Part shown: piece after piece, positions 36,924 through 46,489 of the stretch
Layout of the letters: every line of letters begins with the position of its first letter
How positions within the stretch are numbered: position 1 is the stretch's first letter
Assembly: GCF_010092445.1 (NCBI RefSeq)
Contig: NZ_CP048031.1
Location: 1,674,001 to 1,738,000, forward strand
Reading direction: 5' to 3'
Source of the DNA: Shewanella sp. Arc9-LZ
GTDB taxonomy: Bacteria > Pseudomonadota > Gammaproteobacteria > Enterobacterales > Shewanellaceae
Length of the DNA stretch: 64,000 nucleotides
Made by a program: the position numbers and the translations under genes
The notes under the pieces: generated by a model
What the model was told of the DNA's origin: nothing
Database searches by the model: none
What the model saw: only the letters and a program-made list of their open reading frames with translations

Positions 36924-38528
36924 CTATTGACCAACTAAACCAAGAGCACGATTGATTAAATGGAATACAACGCTTTGTTCAACTGTACCTTGAACTAAGT
37001 GCGCACCTGGGCCTGATGTATGAATAGCCACATCTTCTCCCGCGTGAGTTTCGCTATCTAATGGCACCGTCACTTCTTGGTGATAACCAGAGGTTGTTGT
37101 ATCGATTGCGGTGATGTCTTGACGGCCAGCGACAGCTGCAGCAGCATAAGATGCATCGCCATCTGTTTCAGCCCCTAAGTCTCTGAAACCAAGTCCATTG
37201 CTATACCCTAATGTGGTGTAAGGATTACCAGCTGAATCTTCGCTAGGCTCAGTCGCACCAATACCAACCACTTTACCCAAAATAGGATTACCACGTTTTG
37301 GATAGCCTGCAATGGTAAATACATGGCTGTGATCAGCCGTGACAATGATTAGTGTTTCTTCATCATTTGTTGCGTCTAATGCCGCTTGAACAGCATTTGA
37401 AAATTCAATGGCATCATTAAGCGCTGTGCTTGCACTGCCAGCATGGTGGCCATGGTCAATTCGTCCAGACTCAACCGTTAAGAAGTAACCTTTTGGATTG
37501 TTATCAAGTATTTTAATGGCTTTTTCTGTCATTTGAGACAGGCTGGGTTCGCCTGCAATATCATTGGCTCGGTCAGCTTCGTATTGCATATGCGATTCAT
37601 TGAATAAAGCAAAAACACGTTCAGTGGATTCTGTATCAATGGCATCAAATCCAGTTTGGTCAATAACGTATTGACCATTTGGATACATAGCACTCCATTC
37701 TGCGGTCAAATCGCGGCCATCGGTACGGTCGCCTTCAATAGCGCTAACGGCATCGACACTATTAAATGCGGCATCTTTAGGTAAAAAATGACGACGACCA
37801 CCGCCCATCACAACATCAATGCCGTCTACATCAACACCGGTGTAACGTTGTTCTAGATTTTTTTCAAAGTTAACCAGTTGTGATGCGATATCTTCGCAAT
37901 CTGCACGTTCAGCATTATTGTCAATATCCATGTCTGAGATATCTTCCCAGTTACGGTCTGCTGATTTTGCATAAGTGGCGGCTGGCGTTGCGTGAGTAAT
38001 ACGTGCGGTTGATAGCACACCCGTCGATAAGCCTTTTATTTCGGCTAACTCTAAGGCGGTTACTACTTCATTGCCTTTGACTGAGGCACAAGTACCACGA
38101 ACGACGTCTTCATCAACACCCAGAACCCCGGCGTCTGATTTTAAGCCGCTCATCATGGCTGTCATGGTGCCTGCTGAATCTGGTGTTTGTGCATCTACAT
38201 TGTAAGTTTTAACCAGAGCTGAATAAGGAAATGTTTCAAAGCTTAAGTAACCTTCTTCACCAGAATTACCGGCTAATTGGCCTTTTAAAATCCGAGCTGC
38301 GGTAAGTGTGGAAATCCCCATGCCATCGCCAACAAACAAGATGACATTTTTTGCCCTTGTTGATCTTGATTGTTGTAATTTTTCTGTGATGGTTGCTTGG
38401 CCGTCTTTATACCAAGCATTATTGAGTTGTGTGTCAGTCGTTGTCGCTGCGGTTGCAGAACCTGCGTATGTTGCCGAAGACAATATACTAGCGATAACCA
38501 CTGATAAGCCTTGTTTGAGCATATTCAT
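36924..38528 (-). CDS. Alkaline phosphatase (PhoA superfamily), periplasmic
   Basis: 534 residues. A Sec signal peptide (MNMLKQGLSVVIASILSSATYAGSATAA) is followed directly by the phosphatase domain with FVGDGMG, QTPDSAGTMTAMM (nucleophile Ser), ESGRIDHGHHAGS and VTADHSHVF. It is a close paralogue of the next gene through the whole catalytic domain, but lacks the lipobox, the Gly-x-x region and the short Cys domain. Twenty bases separate its stop from the start of the paralogue, so the two form one operon. A good Pho box lies 80 bases upstream, so induction by phosphate starvation through PhoB is expected. Confidence 0.92.
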   Translation of the reverse strand: MNMLKQGLSVVIASILSSATYAGSATAATTTDTQLNNAWYKDGQATITEKLQQSRSTRAKNVILFVGDGMGISTLTAARILKGQLAGNSGEEGYLSFETFPYSALVKTYNVDAQTPDSAGTMTAMMSGLKSDAGVLGVDEDVVRGTCASVKGNEVVTALELAEIKGLSTGVLSTARITHATPAATYAKSADRNWEDISDMDIDNNAERADCEDIASQLVNFEKNLEQRYTGVDVDGIDVVMGGGRRHFLPKDAAFNSVDAVSAIEGDRTDGRDLTAEWSAMYPNGQYVIDQTGFDAIDTESTERVFALFNESHMQYEADRANDIAGEPSLSQMTEKAIKILDNNPKGYFLTVESGRIDHGHHAGSASTALNDAIEFSNAVQAALDATNDEETLIIVTADHSHVFTIAGYPKRGNPILGKVVGIGATEPSEDSAGNPYTTLGYSNGLGFRDLGAETDGDASYAAAAVAGRQDITAIDTTTSGYHQEVTVPLDSETHAGEDVAIHTSGPGAHLVQGTVEQSVVFHLINRALGLVGQ

Positions 38529-38606
38529 ATTACCTATGTTGTAGTTAAGTTATTTGAGAACCTGGCCATAACATAGAGGTTTACAATGAACGTTAAGTAA
38601 CACTGC

Positions 38607-38625
38607 GATTACAATTTGATTACAA
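38607..38625 (-). promoter_or_regulatory. Pho box upstream of the alkaline phosphatase operon
   Basis: On the minus strand TTGTAAT-CAAA-TTGTAAT, two 7-base half-sites with 11-base period, as in the PhoB consensus CTGTCAT-N4-CTGTCAT. A weaker third half-site (GTGTTAC) follows in phase. The distance to the gene start is about 80 bases. Confidence 0.75.
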
Positions 38626-38994
38626 GAGCGTTTGGGTTTTATGTGTATATAATCAAGCTGCTGATTTTATTGTTATTTAATAATGATCTCTGTATTGGTG
38701 TTATTACCGAATAATAAGTTTGTTTGGTCGCTATACTACTCAATGTTCGGAATGTAATTAATAGCAACACTATGATTAAATTATATTTTATGAGTAAATA
38801 ATTATAAATCCTACCGTAATCTGAGTTGAAAGAGGTTAAGTTGATTAGCTATAACAGAGGGGCATCGTTGTACTCCTACCTTGCTCGTGTGTTTATTGAC
38901 TCAATCAATCGCAGCCCTACCTTATGGCAGAATAGTTGAGTAAGATGTTATTAATTAAAACTATTAAATCAGGACTGTTTGTATGGGGGAAGTT
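38626..38994. other. Intergenic AT-rich region
   Basis: About 370 bases between the divergent phosphatase operon and a small gene. No gene, RNA or repeat recognised. Confidence 0.4.
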
Positions 38995-39252
38995 ATGAGT
39001 AAAGAGATGAGTGAAGCAAATAGTGAAGTAAACAGTGACAAAATGAGTGAGTCTGCTTTAAACGCATTGAAAATCGCGTTTACCTACATGCCTAAATCAA
39101 TTGAAGTGACTAAATATGAGTATGGCGACAGCTACCAAAAAATATTAGATCACATAGAAACCGTTAGGGAAATATTACTGATTAATGATGTTGATCCTGA
39201 AGAAGTTTATGGTGAAGTTAACCCTGAGAGTACGCCCAACTCAACCTATTGA
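38995..39252 (+). CDS. Small acidic hypothetical protein
   Basis: 85 residues, not recognised. ATG 38995 is preferred to ATG 38983 because GGGGGAAG lies directly upstream. No signal peptide or membrane segment; Glu/Ser/Asn-rich N-terminus and a helical centre (ALKIAFTYMPKSIEVTKYEYGD...KILDHIETVREILLIND), ending in a Pro/Asn/Thr tail. The composition suggests a small cytoplasmic protein. It is the first gene of the accessory stretch, and is isolated by about 285 bases on its right side. Confidence 0.65.
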   Translation: MSKEMSEANSEVNSDKMSESALNALKIAFTYMPKSIEVTKYEYGDSYQKILDHIETVREILLINDVDPEEVYGEVNPESTPNSTY

Positions 39253-39536
39253 TTGAGTGAGTGTAGTGAATGTCTGTTAGGGCGTGATAAAAATGGATCA
39301 CTTGCCTTTTTAAAACCTCATGGCCAGTAAACGGCTCTTGTTGCAAAGATATGCTTTTATATGTTTAATCCACCATGCCGACGTTTTTATTTGACGCTGC
39401 TACAGCGTCATTTTTACCTGAATTTTATGTTAATCAATACACTGTTAACAAGTAACATTTGGCGAGCATTCGTTACTCACTATTTTAGCTATGAATACTT
39501 AGCCAGTTGCTGTGGTGTAGGTTTTATGGAGTAAGT

Positions 39537-39881
39537 ATGTTTTTAAAAAATGATGTAGAAAAACTTGAAGAGGGCTATATGCTAGCCAAACAGGCATTAC
39601 CTGATATTGATAGATCTAGTGGTTATCCCAACTATCCAGCAGTTATCTCTAAATTTATGAGGGCTCTTTGTTGCCCTCCATGGGGGAAAATTGATTACGA
39701 TCCTCGACAAATAAAGAATATTATGTCCAACATAACCACAGCATCTGCTGATGATCTGTGTAATGTATTAATGGATGTTAATAGGGTTGAACGTTTTGGT
39801 GATGGTCAATGGGCTGTTATTTTGGAAGGAGATCTTTTTCCTTTAGTTATCTCCCGTGCATATGAACTGACAAAAACCTAA
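39537..39881 (+). CDS. DUF6508-like small protein
   Basis: 114 residues from ATG 39537, with GGAG five bases upstream; ten extra codons in frame before it have no such signal. No signal or membrane segment. The C-terminal part DDLCNVLMDVNRVERFGDGQWAVILEGDLFPLV matches the remembered DUF6508 signature (an R.ERF.DG..A motif after a helix). The family has no known function and occurs in scattered small genes of accessory regions. Flanked by non-coding DNA of about 200-285 bases on both sides. Confidence 0.6.
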   Translation: MFLKNDVEKLEEGYMLAKQALPDIDRSSGYPNYPAVISKFMRALCCPPWGKIDYDPRQIKNIMSNITTASADDLCNVLMDVNRVERFGDGQWAVILEGDLFPLVISRAYELTKT

Positions 39882-40078
39882 GAATCAATAAACAAGGACA
39901 AAAACAGTTGGTTTGGATTTATGTTGTTAACTCATATAATACTAACTATTAAAATGCAGGAAATTTGCTTTAGCCATTTTTGGAAAACTGTTAAATACTA
40001 AAATCTGTGGCTGAAACTGCAGTGAATGTTGGAATTAAACGCATATAACGGTGCGTTATATTACTAAGGAAAGTATAA

Positions 40079-40342
40079 ATGATCGCATTTAAAATCTTGT
40101 TGTTAATTGGCTTGATGCAACTTTTACTCAAAACGGAACGTCCAGGCTTGTGTGCTGGTATTTATGCCGCAATTGTTTTCATTTTCAGCTTAATAGTTGA
40201 TGTTAGTTTTATCGATGTAATAATTGGTACGGCAGTTTCAGGCGTGTTAGCATTTATTTATTTTTGGTTACTCGATCGCTTCAGAGACACATTTACTTTC
40301 TGGATAATATTTGTAGTGGGGCTTGTTCTAGGTGTTATTTAG
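40079..40342 (+). CDS. Small four-helix hydrophobic membrane protein
   Basis: 87 residues, not recognised. Three to four hydrophobic segments cover nearly the entire length (about 3-19, 25-44, 46-63 and 70-87), with two short charged loops (KTERPG and DRFRD). ATG at 40079 with TAAGGAAAG upstream as ribosome-binding site. Probably an inner-membrane protein; its orphan state in a gene-poor region gives no hint of role. Confidence 0.65.
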   Translation: MIAFKILLLIGLMQLLLKTERPGLCAGIYAAIVFIFSLIVDVSFIDVIIGTAVSGVLAFIYFWLLDRFRDTFTFWIIFVVGLVLGVI

Positions 40343-40682
40343 GTTCACTCGTAATCGTGAGATAACAATTGTATTTAATAAGTCTACAAGATGTTTGGCT
40401 TTGCTCTGTTATTACAATCTTTAGTTAAATGTTATAGTGCTTGATAATTATTGCATTATGTACAAGGATGTCATGTTTTTAAATTGAAAAAATAGTATTC
40501 ATACTGGTATTAGTCAACGCCATTCATATCAATAACATGGCCATGATTATAATCCCTTATCATTAACAAAATATGATCCCGGCCAAGCTCGAATGTTATC
40601 ATTGAATTTTTACTGATTCATGTGTAAATATACATATTTTAAATTTTACCACCACTTAAAAATTTTAGAAGGATATATTCAC
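40343..40682. other. Intergenic AT-rich region
   Basis: 340 bases with no gene recognised. Only short palindromes (for example CATGGCCATG) are seen. Confidence 0.4.
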
Positions 40683-41933
40683 ATGTGCATAAAACATAAG
40701 TTACTTATAATGCGAAATATCTACTTGTCGGCCTTTGTATTGCTGGTTTATACAAATCACTTATATGCTAATGAACCTAGTGAGTTAGGTTTTTTGTATA
40801 AGCAAGTCATCGATGCGCCAAAAAATAAATCATATAATGATGCAATCAGTAAAGTCATTGAAGTGAAAGATAAATATAAAGGCGACCTACAAAGCCAGTT
40901 TGCCATAAATCAGCCGTTAACAACGTTATATTCATATGTAGGACAGTATGAAAAGGCAATTAGTTTTCCTACTGATGATCCACTTATTACCGAAGATCTT
41001 ATTGAAAGCCTTGTTCCAATATCGGCAGTAGACAAAATACTAACAATGTCCAAAGAAACTCAAATTGTCATGATAAATGAGGCGCACCACATCGCTCTTC
41101 ATCGTACTTTAACAAAATCTTTACTGCAAAAGCTATGGAGTAGTGGGTATCGTTACTTAGCAATTGAAACTCTATCAAAGAGAGATGTTGACATCAATAT
41201 TCGAGGGTATGCTATCGAACGCTCTGGCACATATTCTAACGAACCCGTATATGCCGAAATGATCAGAACAGCTAAAAAACTTGGTTATCAAATTATAACG
41301 TATGATGATTCTTCGGGTAATGAAAGAGAGAAGGTAGCAGCTAAAAAAATATATAACGCGTCATTTTCTATTAATAAAAATGCCAAAGTTATAATTCATT
41401 GCGGCTATAGTCATATTTTAGAAAAAAATCTTAAAGACAAAAGAATCTGGCTAGCAAACGAATTGGCTAATCTTACCGGTGTCAATCCGCTTACCATTAG
41501 TCAAACTAATTTAATGGAATCGAAAACGTTAGAATTTGAAAATCCGATTTATAATAAAATTTTAAACAAATTTAACCCGATAAATCCAACCATTTTAACT
41601 GATAATTTGGGGGCCGTATGGTCAACCATGCCAGGGCAGCACGATGTTGATGTCATTTGGCCGAGAACGACATACACCAATACTCGACCAGATTGGTATA
41701 TTAAAAATTACGACTTAATCTCATTTGAAGGCAAATGGTGTAGAGATAAATATCCATGCATTATTGAAATCAGAAGGGAAAATGAATTGAACGCTGTACC
41801 ATTTGATCGACTACGTATTGAGCAGAAGCCAAACGAAAAAATCGTACTGCGTTTACCTTCTCATGAATCTATTATATTTGGTTTCAATGAACACGGAGAA
41901 CAAGTTTTTAAAGGACCAACAAAAAATCATTAG
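40683..41933 (+). CDS. Secreted ChaN/EreA-like protein, unknown function
   Basis: 416 residues from ATG 40683 (AGAAGG ten bases upstream). An alternative is ATG 40710. The N-terminus has a signal peptide (MRNIYLSAFVLLVYTNHLYA-NE). The central part begins TQIVMINEAHHIALHRTLTKSLL, followed by YRYLAIETLSKRD, YAEMIRTAKKLGYQIITYDD and AKVIIHCGYSHI. This order of a Glu-His-His loop, an ET strand and an H-GYSH strand resembles the ChaN / erythromycin-esterase-like fold, where these residues form the active or heme site. The C-terminal 130 residues (from about 285) are beta-rich and unassigned. Class assignment is tentative. No partner gene is adjacent. Confidence 0.6.
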   Translation: MCIKHKLLIMRNIYLSAFVLLVYTNHLYANEPSELGFLYKQVIDAPKNKSYNDAISKVIEVKDKYKGDLQSQFAINQPLTTLYSYVGQYEKAISFPTDDPLITEDLIESLVPISAVDKILTMSKETQIVMINEAHHIALHRTLTKSLLQKLWSSGYRYLAIETLSKRDVDINIRGYAIERSGTYSNEPVYAEMIRTAKKLGYQIITYDDSSGNEREKVAAKKIYNASFSINKNAKVIIHCGYSHILEKNLKDKRIWLANELANLTGVNPLTISQTNLMESKTLEFENPIYNKILNKFNPINPTILTDNLGAVWSTMPGQHDVDVIWPRTTYTNTRPDWYIKNYDLISFEGKWCRDKYPCIIEIRRENELNAVPFDRLRIEQKPNEKIVLRLPSHESIIFGFNEHGEQVFKGPTKNH

Positions 41934-42184
41934 TAACGGTAGATGTGATCATAAACGAAAAAAATAATATGACTATCTTAACTGAATGAACATTGGGCAC
42001 TCCACTACGCTTTAATTGCTCATGCTAAAAATGAAGATGGCTAGATAAAGACAAACTATTGTCAGCTTAGTATCATAAAAATGGATGGCTGATTAATTGT
42101 ATCAATTGTTCAAACTGCCTGATGGTTTAGGTCGAATGCTTGCAAGTGCCCCATCTAAAATAACTTCAACGGATTTTTTATAAA

Positions 42185-42544
42185 ATGAAATATATCCTAA
42201 AAATGTTAAGTGTTACTTTTTTGTTTTTAATTTTTACTCTGGGCTGTATACCTAAGTCTTCAGCAAATAAAGATGAAATTAATGGCAAATGGCAATTAAC
42301 CAAAGTGCAGTACGAAGATGATAGTTCTAACTTTTTAGACGGTGGTAATGTTGTCGTCATTGAAGATACTAGAATAATCGAAATTTTCTCAAATCAAAGT
42401 CGTAAAGCTTATAGTTATTATAGGGATAATAATATCCTTTATGTGACTTCAGGTGATGAAATTATTGAATGGAAAATACAATCATTAGATAGTTTGAATT
42501 TGCATCTAAAAACCCCAATAGGTGTTTATATATTAAAGCGCTAG
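42185..42544 (+). CDS. Small lipocalin-like lipoprotein
   Basis: 119 residues. A lipoprotein signal with lipobox TLGC gives a lipidated Cys at about residue 21. The mature domain NGKWQLTKVQYEDD...YYRDNNILYVTSGDEIIEWKIQSLDSLNLHL has the strand pattern of small lipocalin-like (META/lipocalin_4 type) lipoproteins. ATG at 42185. No ligand or partner is known. It stands alone, followed by a transposase remnant. Confidence 0.68.
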   Translation: MKYILKMLSVTFLFLIFTLGCIPKSSANKDEINGKWQLTKVQYEDDSSNFLDGGNVVVIEDTRIIEIFSNQSRKAYSYYRDNNILYVTSGDEIIEWKIQSLDSLNLHLKTPIGVYILKR

Positions 42545-42696
42545 AGGCTATGTTGTAGTGGTCAACTACTTTTGAGCAATATGTTGAGTTTAGCGCCTGA
42601 ATAGGTTCAACACCTTAAACCTCAGACTGTACAAGCATCCAGATATAAATCAAATCTACTATAAATGCTGAGCAATCAAAAAAACTATGCTCATTT

Positions 42697-42888
42697 TTGA
42701 GAGATTATATTCTAAATAGACTAAACATCTCAGCTGAAAACTGGCTAAAAATCACAATTGAGTTTGGATCATTATTCAAATGTGTTGTCAGTGCATTACC
42801 TGTCTTAACAGAATACTGTGAGCATCTAGAGCGAAACAACTACAAGGTGCATCAAACTGCCAGCGCTAGTTGTGTACTTAAGGTTTAA
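42697..42888 (+). pseudogene. C-terminal remnant of an IS200-like (Y1/RAYT-type) transposase
   Basis: An isolated 3' tail. The reading ILNRLNISAENWLKI, EFGSLFK, LTEYCEHLER matches the C-terminal end of the remnant at 45838-46475 (ILNRLNISA, LKITTEFGSLFK, LTEYFEHLERKR) and of Y1-type (COG1943) transposases as remembered. The very end is frameshifted (KVHQTASASCVL). No start codon, catalytic Tyr domain or ribosome-binding site is present. Confidence 0.7.
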
Positions 42889-42997
42889 CTTCTAAACTAA
42901 AAATAAAACCATCTCTTAGCATCTAATTAAGGATGACTACCATCTTTACTGACGCATGCAATAATAACCACTTTTTGGGGCTTTCCTTGGCTAAGTA

Positions 42998-43027
42998 AGA
43001 TAGGCCGCGCGAAGTCGCGTCCTATCT
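42998..43027. repeat. Imperfect hairpin element, copy 1
   Basis: AGATAGG-c-CGCG...CGCG-t-CCTATCT. It is followed by CTCAAGTGTTG and CACAAGCC, and a related hairpin plus tail stands at 47130-47190. Possibly part of an attC-like or REP-like element. Confidence 0.5.
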
Positions 43028-43193
43028 CAAGTGTTGCACAAGCCTAAAACCTCAGCTGTTTCGCCCTATTAACTATATCATCATAAAAATGAATAGCAGG
43101 TTTTCATCTCCTGATGACTTAATACTGAACGGCTCACGTATCTTTGGTCAAGTTGTTAAGGCGTTTTCCGTCGATGGGCTCAAAAAATATGGC

Positions 43194-43805
43194 CTATCTG
43201 AACAGGTTCCAGATAATGGTATTGTCTGCACCTAGACTCCACAGCAGCACAACGGCGGCCAGTAAAACCTCTAGAACTAATACACCAATGGCTAGCGTTG
43301 TGCTTGATATAATAAAACCTTGTTGATTGCTGATGCCTAAAAAGCTTGGTGTACCGCTATAGAGTAAATAGCCGGTATAACAGATGCCCATAATACAGGC
43401 GAGTGTGCACAACCAAATCATAGGGTATATAGCAAACAAGCCACTTAAAAACATCGGTGTAGCCATGTAACCAGCAAAGACAATACATTCATTTCTGCTT
43501 GGGCAGTTAGGGTATTTACGTGCCAACCAATGGATCAAACTACCGACTATTGTCACTGCCGTTAAAATTAACGCATAAAATAAAATCCCCAGGCCTAAAC
43601 CACTCTCCATTGAGACCTTGATTGTGTCTTCACCACCAAAAGTCCAACCAAATTGTGTGGTACCAATAAAGGTACTGACCACTGGAATCGCCGCCAACCA
43701 CAGTACATGATTTTTGTACAAATGACTGACTGTTTCATGTCCATTACTTATGTCGCGCCATTCTTTATCAGGATGATGTACAAGTCCCCAAACGTGATTA
43801 ATCAT
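43194..43805 (-). CDS. Yip1 family inner-membrane protein
   Basis: 203 residues from ATG 43805, chosen because GAGGAGGA lies directly upstream; the open frame extends further but without signals. The N-terminal MINHVWGLVHHPDKEWRDI is typical of the bacterial Yip1/DUF1282 (YohC-like) family. Five membrane segments follow. Function unknown. Transcribed away from the chemotaxis gene. The stop lies next to the hairpin element region. Confidence 0.82.
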   Translation of the reverse strand: MINHVWGLVHHPDKEWRDISNGHETVSHLYKNHVLWLAAIPVVSTFIGTTQFGWTFGGEDTIKVSMESGLGLGILFYALILTAVTIVGSLIHWLARKYPNCPSRNECIVFAGYMATPMFLSGLFAIYPMIWLCTLACIMGICYTGYLLYSGTPSFLGISNQQGFIISSTTLAIGVLVLEVLLAAVVLLWSLGADNTIIWNLFR

Positions 43806-44166
43806 GCTTCCTCCTCGCTTATTCAAGCGACAGTTTTTTATAAAACCTAAGGTTACTGGCACACGACTGTGTGTCTTAGATATCAGTATAGGAGGTAAGC
43901 GGATATTTGCTTTGTGCGGCGGTATTTTGTTATCCGGTAGTGAGTGGCAACTACAGTTAGAGTGTACTGCTCAACTATCATAAAAATGGCTGGCTTGGTT
44001 TCTTTTCTCAACGCGGAGTAATATTTATTACCCGTTATATATTTAATCTAATAATTTAAAGACCAAACCAGTTATTGCGATGATCCCAATTACTGAGTCC
44101 TAAATAGTGATCGATTAGCGCTCGACTAACGTATTGACGCTGTTAATTTTTTATTAGAGATCTATT
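43806..44166. other. Intergenic region between divergent genes
   Basis: 360 bases holding both promoters. It contains one copy of the dispersed ATAAAAATGGCTGGC motif at about 43980. Nothing else recognised. Confidence 0.4.
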
Positions 44167-45771
44167 ATGTGGTTTAGTTCAAAAATTAGTAGGAAAGCGC
44201 TGGCATTGCAGCTAGTTACCACGCATCAGTCAGCTGCTGTTGTGGTCGATGCTCAGCAGAATATTATTGCCGTTAATGATGCTTTTAACCAATTAAGCCA
44301 GCGCTTAAAACAAGCTGGTCATAATCAAACCTTTAATTTGTTACTTACTCGTTATGACAGTAGTAGCAAAACTATTCGCTGTGATGAAAACTTACACATT
44401 AGTCAGCAAGTTATCTCACTCACTTATAAAAACTTAGAGTCTTGCTCACTTTATACGTTTGATGCTGTATTAACACCGTTATTAAATGAAAGTGTGTGGC
44501 AAGAGTTATTAGCTTTTAGTGGCAAGGCCTATGTTGTATTTGATAACAATGAAAAGTTAGTAACAGCTAATCTGGATCCCGTAAACACTGATTTTATTTA
44601 TTTAAATCAAGCAGATATAAATTTACAGAAAACGTTACAAAACGGGCTTAACAGTAAAGATCAACTACTTTGTTTATCTGAGCAAGATAAGGTCTATTTT
44701 CGTGTGGCGCGCCACAAAATTGATTCTGGTAATCAAAAACTTATAGTCTATGTATTATCCCATCAAGAGCAAAACCAGCATATAAAGCAATTCGAAATGT
44801 TATCAAAGGTGGTAAGTAATACTAGCACTAGTGTATTGATCACTGATAAATATGGTTTAGTCGAATATGTAAACCCGGGTTTTGAAAAACTGTCAGGCTT
44901 GACCCTTGCAGAGGTTAAGGGAAAAAAGCCCGGTATACTTTTGCAACGTGAACAAACCGACAAAGAGACGATTAAGCGCATATCTCAAAAGCTCAAAGCA
45001 AAACAAGCCTTCTATGAGGAGATATTGAATTTTGATAAACATGGGGTGCCATATTGGATTGTATTGGCAGTAAATCCGATTTTTAATGAAAAAGGTGAGC
45101 ACACAGGCTTTGTTGGTGTGAGCTCTGATGTGCGTGAAATCAAACGTATTGTGTTAGAACAGATTAATCAAAGAGATGCAATAAGCAGTCATTCGGCTGT
45201 GTTAGAGTTTAACCAAAGTGGTCAGTTTATTTCAGCTAATGACTATACTAAAAAGCAGTTAAATTTACACGACGATGTAAAAATGCAAACTGTAGTGGGA
45301 AATTTAAAAGACCACTTAGACCATTCTCGTACGCAGATGATCCAACGAGGCGAACCGACAGCAGTCATGATGAAACTGATTCATCAAGGCACTGAAGTGA
45401 TTTTAGATTGTGTTATTTCTTCAATTACGGATTTGAATGGAAATATTTCTAAGTATATTGTTTTTGGCAGTAATGTTTCTTCTCGTAATAAGTTAGTGAC
45501 CGAAACGCACAATGCGATGTCTACTGTGTTGAGTAAAATTCAAAATACGGTAACGACTATTAATGCGGTCGCCGATCAAACAAACCTATTAGCCCTCAAT
45601 GCAGCCATCGAAGCAGCAAGAGCGGGTGAAGCCGGACGTGGATTTGCCGTTGTTGCGGACGAAGTTCGTAATCTTGCGAAAACGTCAAATGACGCCGCGG
45701 TTCAAATTGGCCTACTCATCAATGAAACTCAATCTCATGTTGATGAGTTAGCTTCTTTTTTAAGTGAATAA
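44167..45771 (+). CDS. Soluble PAS-domain methyl-accepting chemotaxis protein
   Basis: 534 residues without membrane segments, so a cytoplasmic receptor. PAS-like sensor regions lie at about residues 20-110, 120-205, 214-326 (a clear PAS+[24 protein letters not shown] ... [12 protein letters not shown]) and about 340-440. The C-terminus is a short signalling domain with the highly conserved tip [31 protein letters not shown] (about 470-505) that contacts CheA/CheW. The hairpin is shorter than in transmembrane receptors. The third PAS resembles heme- or flavin-binding types, suggesting redox or oxygen sensing; the ligand is inference. Confidence 0.88.
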   Translation: MWFSSKISRKALALQLVTTHQSAAVVVDAQQNIIAVNDAFNQLSQRLKQAGHNQTFNLLLTRYDSSSKTIRCDENLHISQQVISLTYKNLESCSLYTFDAVLTPLLNESVWQELLAFSGKAYVVFDNNEKLVTANLDPVNTDFIYLNQADINLQKTLQNGLNSKDQLLCLSEQDKVYFRVARHKIDSGNQKLIVYVLSHQEQNQHIKQFEMLSKVVSNTSTSVLITDKYGLVEYVNPGFEKLSGLTLAEVKGKKPGILLQREQTDKETIKRISQKLKAKQAFYEEILNFDKHGVPYWIVLAVNPIFNEKGEHTGFVGVSSDVREIKRIVLEQINQRDAISSHSAVLEFNQSGQFISANDYTKKQLNLHDDVKMQTVVGNLKDHLDHSRTQMIQRGEPTAVMMKLIHQGTEVILDCVISSITDLNGNISKYIVFGSNVSSRNKLVTETHNAMSTVLSKIQNTVTTINAVADQTNLLALNAAIEAARAGEAGRGFAVVADEVRNLAKTSNDAAVQIGLLINETQSHVDELASFLSE

Positions 45772-45825
45772 GTTGAGCTCAATTCGCTCTAGTTGCCTAT
45801 AATTTGTTCAAAAGACTTATAATAG

Positions 45826-45849
45826 AAGCCCACTTTAATGAGTGGGCTT
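45826..45849. terminator. Hairpin after the chemotaxis gene
   Basis: The stem AAGCCCACT / AGTGGGCTT with a six-base loop. No T-run follows on the plus strand, so it may instead be an end structure of the adjoining transposase remnant. Confidence 0.5.
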
Positions 45850-46475
45850 GGAATGAGTTGGCTTATGCGTTTCTTGAATGAGCCGCTTGCCCCAATGGCC
45901 AATAAATAAGATAAGTGCACTGGCAGATTTTACTCGTTCCCGACTAATTTGTGGGAGGGCAGATTTACCTATTCCTTTATAAAAAACCAAGCGTTATTAG
46001 ATGAAGCGGCAGGGTGGGCTTTATGGCTTATGTCGAGATCTATTCACTAACAGAAAGGCACATCCGGCTCAAGATGACTACCATAGTAGAAATATCTTAT
46101 TACACCTGTATTTAACGCCGAATTAACTCAGCGATAAAAGGTAAACAACCAGCAGGCTTATTGGCTTGTGTCAGTAATGAACGTCAGGATATGCCTAAAG
46201 GATTGGTGCTCAGCGTTAACGATTATATTGTGCAGGTAGATAATACAGGGCGAATCATTCGAGAGGATAAGCGCAGTGCAATTAGCTCAGGTAGCCAAGA
46301 CATTCTCAATAGACTTAATATTTCCGCTTAAAACGGGCTAAAAATCACCACTGAGTTTGGCTCATTATTTAAAGTTTTTTTCGAGGCATTACCAGCTTTA
46401 ACAGAATATTTCGAACATCTAGAGCGAAAGCGAGCACAAGGATCATCGAACTGCCAACGCGGGTTGTGTGCTTAA
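45838..46475 (+). pseudogene. Decayed IS200-like (Y1/RAYT-type) transposase
   Basis: Although no long frame is open, the three forward frames together give a collinear transposase. SWLMRFLNEPLAPMANK, stop, then CTGRF and WEGRF; KNQALLDEAA, frameshift, FMAYVEI; and KGKQPAGLLACVSNERQDMPKG ... DYIVQVDNTGRIIREDKRSAI ... DILNRLNISA, TAA at 46329, ... EFGSLFK ... LTEYFEHLERKR ... NCQRGLCA, TAA at 46475. These match the central and C-terminal motifs of REP-associated/IS200-like tyrosine transposases (COG1943) as remembered. The N-terminal HUH/Tyr catalytic part is missing. Two internal stops and at least one frameshift make it dead. Confidence 0.78.
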
Positions 46476-46489
46476 GACTTAACCTTTAA

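Noticed and set aside
41960..42140. Coding-like stretch (LNEHWALHYALIAHAKNEDG then stop)
   Set aside because: Looks slightly protein-like but is interrupted after about 20 residues and could not be linked to any family.
43144..43326. 60-codon forward ORF at the end of the Yip1 gene
   Set aside because: Antisense to the Yip1 coding sequence, without signals.
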